From NCBI GenBank assembly GCA_045541975.1, contig JAZQKB010000003.1:1-40962 (forward strand): a DNA stretch of 40,962 nt, given 5' to 3'. The DNA is from SIG452 sp045541975 (GTDB lineage Bacteria; Bacillota; Clostridia; UMGS1840). Positions 16,531 through 26,000 of the stretch are shown in pieces; position 1 is the first letter of the stretch, and each line of letters starts with the position of its first letter. The notes below the pieces were generated by a model. That model ran no database searches and had not been told where the DNA came from. It saw nothing but the letters and a program-made list of their open reading frames with translations. Both the position numbers and the translations under genes were made by a program.

Positions 16531-17385
16531 ATGAATGTGAAACGGTTTTGGAAAACCTTTGTAGTTTGTTTTTTAATTGAAATTATTCTGGTAGCGGTAA
16601 TCGGCGGTTTTATGCTGATGAACTATAACTTAGGAGGCGGGCAGAACTTATCCTCTTTGTCCGTTGCCACAGACGGAGAAGTCCGTAACGTTGCCATTTT
16701 CGGCACCGATAAAAGCGGACTTCGATCAGACGTGATTATGATTTTGTCGGTGTATCCCGATAAGGACACATTAAGTCTGATGTCTGTTCCCAGAGATACC
16801 AAGGTGTCAATTGGCCGCTCCTCCCAAAAAATCAATGCGGCGTTATCTATCGGTGGAGACGAACTGGCAGTACAGACCGTGAAGGATTTGCTGGCTATTG
16901 ATATTCACGACTATGCGGTGGTGAATTTTGAAGCAGTGGAAACCATTATTGATCGATTGGGCGGTATTCGCTTTGATGTGCCGTGCAATATGTATTATAA
17001 TGACCCCGACCAGGATCTTTATATCAACATCAAAAAGGGGGAACAGCTTTTAGACGGAGAAGACTCTGTAAAAGTGCTCCGATTCCGAAGCTACCCCATG
17101 GGAGACTTGCAGCGAAATCAGGTGCAGCAGGACTTCTTCAAAGCTGCCTTTGAACAGAAATTTCAAGCATATTACATCAGCAAGGTACCTGAAATTTACG
17201 GTGTGATCAATCAGGGCGTGCGTTCCAGTATGAACTTAAATGAAATTTTAAGTTACTTAAACGCCATTTCTGCAATGGACGGTTGCACGGTGCAGACCTT
17301 TGAATTGCCCGTTTCCATTTCGGATCCGTACGTGTTGATAAACCGCAACGAGGCAGATGCCATTTTAGACGAATATTTCCGATAG
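16531..17385 (+). CDS. LytR-CpsA-Psr (LCP) family cell-wall protein
   Basis: This 284-residue protein has a short cytoplasmic tail, one membrane helix at about residues 6-27 and an extracellular LCP domain with FGTDKSGLRSDVIMI, SVPRDTKV, the conserved acidic and arginine positions, and FRSYPMGDLQRNQVQQ. LCP enzymes transfer undecaprenyl-linked teichoic acids or capsular sugars to peptidoglycan. I chose ATG 16531, with GAGG eight bases before it; a TTG at 16513 directly abutting the iorB stop lacks a site. Its place after iorB looks like read-through rather than shared function. Confidence 0.9.
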   Translation: MNVKRFWKTFVVCFLIEIILVAVIGGFMLMNYNLGGGQNLSSLSVATDGEVRNVAIFGTDKSGLRSDVIMILSVYPDKDTLSLMSVPRDTKVSIGRSSQKINAALSIGGDELAVQTVKDLLAIDIHDYAVVNFEAVETIIDRLGGIRFDVPCNMYYNDPDQDLYINIKKGEQLLDGEDSVKVLRFRSYPMGDLQRNQVQQDFFKAAFEQKFQAYYISKVPEIYGVINQGVRSSMNLNEILSYLNAISAMDGCTVQTFELPVSISDPYVLINRNEADAILDEYFR

Positions 17386-17413
17386 ATTTTCTTTTATTTT
17401 CCATAGGAGAATT

Positions 17414-17455
17414 GAAAACGAAAGTGGGGTGATAAAAACCCTGCTTTCGGTTTTC
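17414..17455 (+). terminator. Large hairpin between the LCP gene and recX
   Basis: GAAAAC, GAAAG and GGGT pair with ACCC, CTTTC and GTTTTC around a GATAAAA loop, with one bulged G and two G-T pairs between the blocks. Only a weak T-rich tail (GTTTATTTAC) follows, and it ends about 13 bases before the recX start. It is either the terminator of the iorAB run or a translational control element of recX. Confidence 0.6.
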
Positions 17456-17468
17456 GTTTATTTACAAG

Positions 17469-18095
17469 ATGATGATTAAGCTGATATTTAAGCCACAAAT
17501 CAAGCGGAAAAACCGTTTTTCGGTTTTTTTGGAAGGCACTTATTTGTTTTCCATCTCTGCCTATACCTACCGAACATTAGTGGGTGGAGAGGAAAAGCTG
17601 GTGGAAAGTGTGGAGGCATTTCAAAAAGAATGTGTGTTTCCCGAGCAGTATGATTATTGTTTGGGCCTTTTATCTCGTAGAATGTATGCTAAGAAGGAGC
17701 TTGCAGAAAAGCTGAAGCTTCACGGCTGCCCCGAAAACATTGCCGAGGAAATTCTGGCAACATTAGAGGAAAATGGCTATATATCCGACGAAAATTATCG
17801 GGAACAGTATTTATATTCCCGAACGACTTATAAAAAACAGGGCTTTTATAAAACCAAGCAGGAGCTTTTTAAAAAGGGCATTTCCTTAGATGCCCAAAGC
17901 TACGATTTTGAAACCGAACGAAACAACCTAAAAGAGCAGGTAGCTCTTTTGGTGCAAAAACAGATAGATACCAAAAAAATATACAGTCGCATGATGCGGA
18001 AAGGTTACCGCTTTTCTGATATTTCCGACTGTTTGAAAAGCCTTTCCCAAGAACCTTTCGAGGAAGGCTGTTATGAGGAAGATTATGATGCCTAA
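17469..18095 (+). CDS. recX: RecX regulatory protein
   Basis: This 208-residue protein carries the RecX pattern of three-helix repeats: YDYCLGLLSRRMYAKKELAEKL, then LEENGYISDENYREQYL (seen as ENGYISDENY), then SRMMRKGYRFSDI near the C-terminus. RecX modulates RecA filaments in the cytoplasm. The start is one of two adjacent ATG codons (17469 or 17472). Unlike its neighbours it has no visible Shine-Dalgarno sequence, and a stable hairpin lies just upstream, so its translation may be low or controlled. Its end overlaps the beginning of rimO. No recA is in the window. Confidence 0.9.
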   Translation: MMIKLIFKPQIKRKNRFSVFLEGTYLFSISAYTYRTLVGGEEKLVESVEAFQKECVFPEQYDYCLGLLSRRMYAKKELAEKLKLHGCPENIAEEILATLEENGYISDENYREQYLYSRTTYKKQGFYKTKQELFKKGISLDAQSYDFETERNNLKEQVALLVQKQIDTKKIYSRMMRKGYRFSDISDCLKSLSQEPFEEGCYEEDYDA

Positions 18096-19404
18096 CATTT
18101 TATGGATTCAACTTGGCTGTTCCAAAAACAAGGTAGACGGCGAAGTTATGATTACTACTCTGCAAAACGCAGGGTATCATATGGTGGATAACGAAGACGA
18201 TGCCGATGTGATTATTATAAACACCTGTGGCTTTATAAAGTCTGCCAAGGAAGAAGCAATTTCCGAAATTCTAAATGCGGCATCCTACGGCAAAAAAGTG
18301 TTGGTAACGGGTTGCTTATCCCAGCGTTATCAGGAAGAAATTCTGGACAACTTTCCCGAAGTGGACGGGGTTTTGGGGATTTTTGATACCTGCCATATCG
18401 GAGAGGCAGTTTCCCGGGTGTTAGGCGGAGAACGGGTTTCTTATTTTTCCAAAAAAGGAGAAGTGGAACCTAAATTTTGCGACCGTGTTCTGACCACACC
18501 GTTTTATTATGCGTTCTTAAAAATTGCAGACGGCTGTAGCAACGGCTGTTCCTACTGTGCCATCCCGAAAATCCGTGGAAAATACATCAGCAGAAAGATG
18601 GAATCCATTGTGGAGGAAGCTCGCTGGATGGCTGAGCAGGGCGTCACGGAAGTGATTGTGATTGCTCAGGATACCACCCGTTACGGATTGGATTTATATG
18701 GGGAAAATAAGTTAGTGCCACTTCTTGCCGAGTTAGAGAAAATCGACGGCATCCGTTGGATTCGGCTCCACTATCTCTATCCCGAATCGGTTACCGATGA
18801 GCTTTTGGACCAAATTGCACACTCCCAAAAAATTCTGCCTTATTTTGATATTCCCATTCAGCACTGTAACAACAGAATTTTAGGGCTAATGAACCGCCGT
18901 ACTAACAAACAAGAAATTTTAAAGTTACTTCATAAAATTAAAGAAAAAATGCCCCATGCCTCTATCCGCACCTCTTTAATCAGCGGATTTCCCACCGAAA
19001 CCAAAGAGGAACACGAGGAGCTGGTTTCCTTTGTTGGGCAAGGCTTTTTCGACCGGTTGGGAGTGTTCCCCTATTCCACCGAGGAAGGTACCCGTGCCGC
19101 CCGGATTACGGGAAAAGTTAAAACCTCAGAAAAGAATCGCCGTGCCAATGAAATTATGAAATTATCCGCCGGGATTTCTCTGGCAAAAAATAAGCAGAAA
19201 ATCGGCAAAACCTACACCGTTTTGGTGGAAGGGATTGACACCGTTAACAACATTTATTTCGGCAGAACCTACATGGATTCTCCCGAAATTGACGGCACCG
19301 TGTATTTTGAAGCGGATTTTCCCGTGGATATCGGGGAATATATTAGTGTAGAAATTACCGGCTGTGACCATTACGATTTATCTGGCACCGCCGTGAAAGG
19401 ATAA
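18085..19404 (+). CDS. rimO: Ribosomal protein uS12 methylthiotransferase RimO
   Basis: This radical-SAM enzyme of about 439 residues adds a methylthio group to an aspartate of ribosomal protein S12. Domains in order are the N-terminal cluster-binding UPF0004 domain (QLGCSKNKVDGE, NTCGFI and TGCLSQRY give three cysteines), the radical-SAM domain with CSNGCSYC and IPKIRGKYISR (RimO-type rather than MiaB-type), and a C-terminal TRAM domain. Possible starts are 18085 and 18088, both served by the GAGG at 18075-18078; 18073 would leave no site. It overlaps recX by 11 bases. Confidence 0.94.
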   Translation: MMPNILWIQLGCSKNKVDGEVMITTLQNAGYHMVDNEDDADVIIINTCGFIKSAKEEAISEILNAASYGKKVLVTGCLSQRYQEEILDNFPEVDGVLGIFDTCHIGEAVSRVLGGERVSYFSKKGEVEPKFCDRVLTTPFYYAFLKIADGCSNGCSYCAIPKIRGKYISRKMESIVEEARWMAEQGVTEVIVIAQDTTRYGLDLYGENKLVPLLAELEKIDGIRWIRLHYLYPESVTDELLDQIAHSQKILPYFDIPIQHCNNRILGLMNRRTNKQEILKLLHKIKEKMPHASIRTSLISGFPTETKEEHEELVSFVGQGFFDRLGVFPYSTEEGTRAARITGKVKTSEKNRRANEIMKLSAGISLAKNKQKIGKTYTVLVEGIDTVNNIYFGRTYMDSPEIDGTVYFEADFPVDIGEYISVEITGCDHYDLSGTAVKG

Positions 19405-19409
19405 GAGTT

Positions 19410-20132
19410 ATGTATCACATTGAAGTGGAAACCCACAGCCACACCATCGTCAGTAAACATGCATATTCCACCCTGCAGGAAAATGTGAAGGCAACTATTG
19501 ATGCAGGGATGCGAGGACTTTGTATGACCAATCACGCTCCCGCCATTCCCGATGCACCGGGAGAAGTGCATTTTACCTGCTTAAAATATCTGCCCGACGA
19601 AATTGACGGCATCCGTTTCTTAAAAGGGGCAGAAGCCAATATCATTGATTATCAGGGCGGACTGGATTTGCCAAACACCGTTCTTGCCATGCTGGATTGG
19701 GTCATTGCCTCCATCCACGGGCCATGCCTTCCCAAAGGAAGCGAAAAAGATATCACCGAAACTTACCTTCGGGTGTTGGAAAATCCCTACGTGCACTGTA
19801 TCGGTCATATGGGGCAGGCAAATTATTTGTGTGATTTTGAGGCAGTGGTGAAAAAAGCCAAAGAGGAGAACAAAATCATTGAATTAAACAACCATTCTTT
19901 AGAGGGAATCCGTCCCGGCTCCAGAGAGTTGTGTCAGAATGTGGCAAAGCTTTGCAAACAATACGGCACCCGTGTTGCGGTGTCTTCCGATGCTCACTAT
20001 TCGGGCTGTATCGGAAACTATAAGCTGGTTTATGAAATGCTTTCGGAAGTGGACTTTCCCGAAGAGCTGATTGTAAATGCCACGTTAGAACGGTTTTTAG
20101 CCTATTTAAAAGAAGCCAAATCCCAATTTTAG
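19410..20132 (+). CDS. PHP-domain phosphatase (YcdX type)
   Basis: This 240-residue protein begins with the metal-binding pattern ETHSHTIVSKHAYST, followed by TNHAP, GAEANI, SIHGPC, HMGQ, ELNNHS and a terminal SSDAH. This matches the YcdX branch of PHP hydrolases, trinuclear-zinc phosphatases of unsettled physiological substrate. It is a different branch from the PHP protein at 4859. It lies five bases after rimO and is part of the cell-wall/replication run that follows. Clostridial murB-whiA regions often contain a PHP gene of this kind. Confidence 0.9.
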   Translation: MYHIEVETHSHTIVSKHAYSTLQENVKATIDAGMRGLCMTNHAPAIPDAPGEVHFTCLKYLPDEIDGIRFLKGAEANIIDYQGGLDLPNTVLAMLDWVIASIHGPCLPKGSEKDITETYLRVLENPYVHCIGHMGQANYLCDFEAVVKKAKEENKIIELNNHSLEGIRPGSRELCQNVAKLCKQYGTRVAVSSDAHYSGCIGNYKLVYEMLSEVDFPEELIVNATLERFLAYLKEAKSQF

Positions 20133-20153
20133 CATGCTTAGGAGGAACAGACG

Positions 20154-21104
20154 ATGAAATATTATTTGGGTGTAGATTTAGGCGGTACCAACATTAAAGC
20201 AGGAATTACCGATGAGAACGGTAACATTCTTTTGAAAACTTCAGTCAGAACTGACTCGGCAGGAGATGCCAATAGAATTGCGGAGCAGATGGTTGCTCTT
20301 TGCTATGAATTATCCGAAAAAGCAAGAATCCCCATGGATGATATTTATGCCGTAGGCGTTGGGATTCCCGGCACCGTGGATGCGGAGAAGGGAACGGTTA
20401 TTTATTGCAATAACTTAAATATGGACGGTGCTCCCATCGGTGCTATCATGCAGGAAAAATTAAAAAAACCTGTCCATTTGGCAAACGATGCCAGCTGTGC
20501 CGCTTTGGGTGAATTTGTGTGTGGCAGCGGAAAAGAGTATAACTCCATTATTTTGGTGACTTTAGGCACCGGTGTTGGCGGCGGTATTATTTTAGACGGC
20601 AAGCTCTGGGAAGGTCTGGAGGGTGCAGGTGCGGAAATCGGTCATATGGTGATTCATATCGGCGGAGCAGAATGTACCTGTGGCAGACACGGTTGCTTTG
20701 AAGCCTATTCCTCCGCCACTGCTTTGGTGAACCAAACCAAGGCTGCTATGGCAGAACATCCTGAAAGCCTGCTTCATGCGATTGTGGAAAAAACAGGAAA
20801 AATCAGTGCAAAAACCGCCTTTGATGCCATGAAAAAAGGGGATAAGGTTGCCAAAGATGTGGTGGATCACTACATTCATTACTTATCCGAAGGCGTTGCC
20901 AACTTAATCAATATTTTTGCACCCGAAGCCATCATTTTAGGCGGCGGTGTGTGCAACGAAGGCGACACCTTACTCGTTCCCCTAAAAGAACAGATTATCC
21001 CCAAATGTTACGGCGGTGATTTAATTCATCATGCCAAGGTTTCCATTGCTAAATTGGGCAACGACGCAGGCTTAATCGGTGCTGCAATGCTCTTTCAGGC
21101 ATAG
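20154..21104 (+). CDS. glcK: ROK-family glucokinase
   Basis: This 316-residue kinase has the ATP-binding pattern GVDLGGTNIKAGI at residues 5-17, the catalytic aspartate in HLANDASCAALGE near 105, GTGVGGGIILDG near 135, and the ROK zinc motif CTCGRHGCFE near 180 with a preceding EIGHM. It most likely phosphorylates glucose to glucose 6-phosphate, although other hexoses are possible in the ROK family. AGGAGG lies upstream of the ATG. Its neighbour is murB, an order found in several Clostridia. Confidence 0.9.
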   Translation: MKYYLGVDLGGTNIKAGITDENGNILLKTSVRTDSAGDANRIAEQMVALCYELSEKARIPMDDIYAVGVGIPGTVDAEKGTVIYCNNLNMDGAPIGAIMQEKLKKPVHLANDASCAALGEFVCGSGKEYNSIILVTLGTGVGGGIILDGKLWEGLEGAGAEIGHMVIHIGGAECTCGRHGCFEAYSSATALVNQTKAAMAEHPESLLHAIVEKTGKISAKTAFDAMKKGDKVAKDVVDHYIHYLSEGVANLINIFAPEAIILGGGVCNEGDTLLVPLKEQIIPKCYGGDLIHHAKVSIAKLGNDAGLIGAAMLFQA

Positions 21105-21162
21105 AAAGGAAAAAAACAGCATAAACCTACTAAGAAAAGAACCCCGAAAGGAGTTTCTTCCT

Positions 21163-22074
21163 ATGAAAACAAACTTAGAAGCGCTTTGCTCCACCGTGTT
21201 GGAAGGGGAGCCTATGTCCCGACATACCACCTTTAAAATCGGAGGTCCCTGCGATTATATGGTGCTGCCAAAAACCGTGGAGGAAGTGACAAATATTTTA
21301 GCCTTTGCCAAAAAAAACGGCATCCGTGTGACTGTTTTGGGAAACGGCTCCAATCTGCTGGTTGCAGATGACGGTGTAGACGGCATTGTGCTAAAAACCA
21401 CCGAATTAAAAGCTATCACCGTGTGCGGAAATGAAATCACTGCGCAGGCGGGTGCCAGACTGTCTACCCTTTGCGAAGTTGCCAAAGAACACAGCTTAGG
21501 CGGAATGGCGGAGCTTTCGGGCATCCCGGGTACCGTTGGCGGCGGTGTGTATATGAATGCAGGTGCCTACGGTGGCGAAATCTGCGATACTTTGGTAAGC
21601 TCTTCGTATCTTGATGAGGAAAACCAACTAAAAACCCTGTCTGCCGAAGCACACGAGCTTTCCTATCGGCACAGCGTGTTTCATAACCATCCAAAATGGG
21701 TGATTTTGGAAACAAAATTCCATCTGAAGTCTGCTAACCGTGACGAGCTTCACGAAAAAACTGTGGAGTTACTGAAAAAACGAAACGAAAAACAACCCTT
21801 GGAATACCCCAATGCGGGAAGCACCTTCAAACGGCCCGAGGGCTATTTTGCCGGAAAACTGATTGAAGACACAGGTCTCAGAGGATTTTTGATAGGTGGC
21901 GCTCAGGTATCCGAGAAGCATTGCGGATTTGTGATTAACAAAGGTAACGCCACCGCAGAAGATGTGAAAAACTTAATTGAACAAGTCAGAGAGCGTGTGT
22001 TAAACAAATTCGGCGTAACGCTGGAAGCGGAAGTTCGTTACCTGAAACGAAACTGTCCCGACGCAATCCTATAA
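21163..22074 (+). CDS. murB: UDP-N-acetylenolpyruvoylglucosamine reductase
   Basis: This 303-residue flavoenzyme makes UDP-N-acetylmuramic acid in peptidoglycan synthesis. Motifs are HTTFKIGGPCDYM at about residues 21-33, GNGSNLLVADDG, GIPGTVGGGVYMNAGAYGG near 120, YRHSVF, and EYPNAGSTFKRP with the catalytic serine. The length and lack of the extra tyrosine loop mark it as the shorter type II MurB. The start at 21163 has AAAGGAG upstream; a 28-residue upstream extension overlaps glcK and was rejected. whiA follows after 24 bases. Confidence 0.96.
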   Translation: MKTNLEALCSTVLEGEPMSRHTTFKIGGPCDYMVLPKTVEEVTNILAFAKKNGIRVTVLGNGSNLLVADDGVDGIVLKTTELKAITVCGNEITAQAGARLSTLCEVAKEHSLGGMAELSGIPGTVGGGVYMNAGAYGGEICDTLVSSSYLDEENQLKTLSAEAHELSYRHSVFHNHPKWVILETKFHLKSANRDELHEKTVELLKKRNEKQPLEYPNAGSTFKRPEGYFAGKLIEDTGLRGFLIGGAQVSEKHCGFVINKGNATAEDVKNLIEQVRERVLNKFGVTLEAEVRYLKRNCPDAIL

Positions 22075-22098
22075 AAACGCTCAACAAGGAGAATTGAT

Positions 22099-23013
22099 AT
22101 GTCCTTCACAGGAGAAATCAAACGGGAGCTTAGCGGCGCAATGCCCAAACGGCCCTGTTGTGAAATGGCATCCCTTGCCACGCTATATGCAATGCTCAGC
22201 GAAGAAAAGCGGAGCGAAATTCACTTAAAAACAGAAAATATTACCATTGCAAGACGAATTATCATTTTGTCCCGAAAACTGCTGGGCTTGGATTTGCAGC
22301 CGGACATCCGTTCTGCTGCCTCCAAAAGCAGAAAACAGATTCACCTGGTGGTATCGGGCAAAGAAAATATTGAAATTCTAAAAAAAGAGCTTCATATGAT
22401 TTCCGAAAAGGCAAACATTTTTTCCTCACGGATTGACCCTTCCTTTTCGGTGTCGGACTGTTGCAAACGAACGGTTTTACAGACCGCATTTTTGGCATCA
22501 GGTTTTGTAAACAGCCCCAAAAAATCGTATCATCTGGAAATTGTTACCCATAAAAAACGGGTATTTACCGATATTTTAAACATTTTTGAAGAGGTTGGCA
22601 TCGAAGCAAAATCTATCACCCGCCAGAATAAGTACGTGATTTACTTAAAAAATAACGAACTGATTTGTGACTTTTTGGGAATGATTGGTGTCAAACGGGG
22701 ACTGTTCCTCTATCATGAAATCAAGATGGAAAAGGAACTAAAAAACGAAATCAACCGTCAGATGAACTGCGAAAGTGCCAACGAAAACAAAACCATCAAT
22801 ACTGCACTTTTGCAGACCCAGGCCATTCAGAAAATTATGAAAAGTGCCGTGGCGGATACCTTATCTGAGCCATTAAAGGAAACCATGAAGCTAAGGCTTT
22901 CCTATCCCACCATGTCATTATCGGAGTTATGCCAGGTATCCGAAACCAAAATTACCAAATCAGGATTAAATCATAGACTCAACAAACTCCTTCAGATTGC
23001 AGAGAATTTGTAG
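22099..23013 (+). CDS. whiA: WhiA DNA-binding regulator
   Basis: This 304-residue protein begins MSFTGEIKRELS and has the degenerate LAGLIDADG homing-endonuclease-like region (residues 15-200, with AFLASGFVNSPKKSYHLE near 132) followed by a C-terminal helix-turn-helix (RLSYPTMSLSELCQ). WhiA is found in Gram-positive bacteria and influences cell division and, in actinomycetes, sporulation. In many Clostridia it follows rapZ and yvcK; here it directly follows murB. An AAGGAG site precedes the start. Confidence 0.95.
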   Translation: MSFTGEIKRELSGAMPKRPCCEMASLATLYAMLSEEKRSEIHLKTENITIARRIIILSRKLLGLDLQPDIRSAASKSRKQIHLVVSGKENIEILKKELHMISEKANIFSSRIDPSFSVSDCCKRTVLQTAFLASGFVNSPKKSYHLEIVTHKKRVFTDILNIFEEVGIEAKSITRQNKYVIYLKNNELICDFLGMIGVKRGLFLYHEIKMEKELKNEINRQMNCESANENKTINTALLQTQAIQKIMKSAVADTLSEPLKETMKLRLSYPTMSLSELCQVSETKITKSGLNHRLNKLLQIAENL

Positions 23014-23042
23014 AAGAACCAAAAAGAAAAGGGGAAACCGTT

Positions 23043-26000
23043 ATGGATTTTTGCCATTTACACGTCCATACCGAATACAGTCTCCTGGACGGCTTATGTC
23101 GGATTCGGGAGCTGGTTTCCTATGCGAAAAATTTGGGACAAACCGCCCTGGCCATCACCGACCACGGCGCACTCTACGGTGCGTTGGAATTTTATAAGGA
23201 GTGCAAGGCGCAAGGGGTAAAACCTATTATTGGTTGTGAGTTTTATGTGGCACCCTCTGATATGGAGGACAAATCTGTCCCGGGTTATTACCATTTGGTT
23301 CTGTTGGCAAAAAATGAAACCGGACTTCGCAATTTGTACCAGCTTTCCACCAAAAGTTACCAAAAAGGCTTTTATTATAAACCCAGAATTGATAAAAATC
23401 TTCTGGCAAAGCATACCGAAGGACTGATTTGTCTGTCAGGATGTATTGCGGGAGAGCTTTCTCAGAAAATTTTAGCGGAAGATGTAAAAGGTGCCAAAGA
23501 AACCGCTCTTTCTTACCAAAAAATGTTTGCTCCGGGAGACTATTATATTGAAATTCATCATCACAATCTTCCCGAAGAAAAAATTGTGATGCCTAAGCTG
23601 TTAGCATTATCCAAAGAGCTTTCGATTCCTGCCGTTTGCGCCAATGACGTGCATTATATCCAGCAGGAAGACCACGACATTCAGGATGTGTTAATGTGCA
23701 TTCAGATGCAGCGTCAGGTTTCAGAGGAAGACAGAATCCGCTTTGAAACCCGTGAATTTTACTTAAAATCCTATGAAGAAATGGCAGCAATCTTCCCTAA
23801 GGAATTATTGCAAAACACTTTAGAAATTGCAGAAAAATGTAACCTGGAAATTCCATTCGGGGAATTTCGTTTTCCAAAGTATCCTGCTCCCAAAAAATCA
23901 GAAACCTATTTACGGGAGCTTTGCTATCACGGACTTGCTGCCAAGTATGAAACCGTGACGGACGCATTAAAAGAACGGCTGGAATATGAGCTTTCCACCA
24001 TTATTTCCATGGGCTTTTGCGACTATTTCTTAATCGTTTGGGATTTTGTTGCCTATGCCAAAGGAAAAGGCATTCCTGTGGGGCCCGGCAGAGGCTCTGC
24101 CGCAGGAAGTTTGGTTGCCTATTGCTTAAATATCACCACCGTGGACCCCATTCGTTATGGCTTGGTGTTTGAACGGTTTTTAAATAAAGAACGGGTGAGT
24201 ATGCCCGATATTGATATTGATTTTTGTAACGAACGCCGTGGGGAAGTGATTGATTATGTTATTTCCAAATACGGCGCTGACCGTGTGGCGCAGATTGTTG
24301 CCTTTGGTACCATGAAGGCGAGGGCTGCGGTCAAAGATGTGGCACGTGCCACAGGGATTCCCTACTATTTGGCAGATGAAATCACCAAGGAGCTTTCCCG
24401 TTGCCGAGTGCCGAACATCACCTTGGATGAGGCGATGAACCGTAAGGATAACCGCTTAAGAGAGCTTTACGAGGAAAACCCCGACATTAAAAAATTAATT
24501 GACACCTCCCGTAAGCTGGAAGGACATATCCGCCATACCACCGTTCATGCGGCAGGGGTACTGATTACAGGAGAACCTGCGGTGAATTTGGTGCCGTTGT
24601 GCAATGTGACGGATGCCACCGCCACCCAATACGAAATGGCGCACTTGGAGTCCTTGGGACTTTTAAAAATGGACTTTTTAGGTCTTCGCAATCTAACGGT
24701 AATTGAAGATACCGTAAACGCCATTTACCGTCAGACGGGAAAACAGATTCTTCTGACCCGACTGGAGTATAACGATCCCAAGGTTTATGATTTGCTCTCA
24801 AACGGGGATACCGATGGGGTATTTCAGTTGGAATCCTCAGGGATGAAAAACTTCCTGCGGGATTTTCGTCCCCGCACCTTTGAGGATGTGATTGCGGCAA
24901 TTTCTCTGTACCGTCCCGGACCTGCTAAAAAAATTCCCGAGTTTATTCGGAACAAAGAGAACCCAAATCTCGTCAAATATTCATGCAAGGAGCTGGAACC
25001 GATTTTATCGGTGACATACGGCTGCATTGTGTATCAGGAGCAGGTGATGGAAATTTTCCGTCAGCTTGCAGGATATTCTTTAGGGCAGGCAGATATTATC
25101 CGCCGTGCCATTTCCAAAAAGAAGGCAGATGTTTTGCTCCGTGAAAAGGAAAAATTTGTGGCAGGATGCCAAAAAAATGGCATTGCTCCTGCCGTTTCCG
25201 AAGGAATTTTTCGGGAGATTGAAGATTTTGCATCCTACGCCTTCAATAAGTCTCATGCCGCCTGCTATTCCGTGTTGGCGTATCAGACTGCGTACTTAAA
25301 ATGTTATTATCCTGCCCATTTTTATGCGGCACTTTTAACTTCTTATATGGCATTCACCGAAAAGGTTGCCTACTATATCCAGTCCGCAAGAGAGCGGGGG
25401 ATTCGGGTATTGGCGCCCGACATCAATTCCGGAAATGTAACCTTCACCGTGAAAAACGGTGACATTGTGTTCGGGTTAACTGCCATTAAAGGGATCGGCA
25501 AACAACTGGCGGAAGCCATTGCTACCGTGAGAGAAACCCAGGGCGACTATCAGGGATTAGAAGACTTTGTGAAGCGTATGCAGGGCAAACAGCTCAACAA
25601 AAAAGCTATGGAAGCGCTCATCTTAGCGGGTTGCTTTGATGAATTTGGCAAACGGAGTGATTTGCTTTTAGCCTACGAGCCTTTGATGGATGAGCAGGCA
25701 CATGTTCAGATGACTCATGTGAGCGGACAGTTGGATTTATTCGGAACCACCCTTCGGGAACCCTCTCCCGAACCTATCCAGAAGCAGTCTAAGAAAAAGG
25801 AAGCCTATCAACCCACCCCGGACGATTTAAAAATGGAAAAACAGGTATTGGGGCTTTATATTTCAGGGCATCCTTTAGAGCAATTCCAAAAGAAAATCCG
25901 TTCCATGGGCGGAGACCCCATTGTTGCCACCAAGGAAACCATGCTGGAAGAAGGCATTTCGGAAAAGCATATCACCGTTATCGGTGTGATTTCTAATTTG

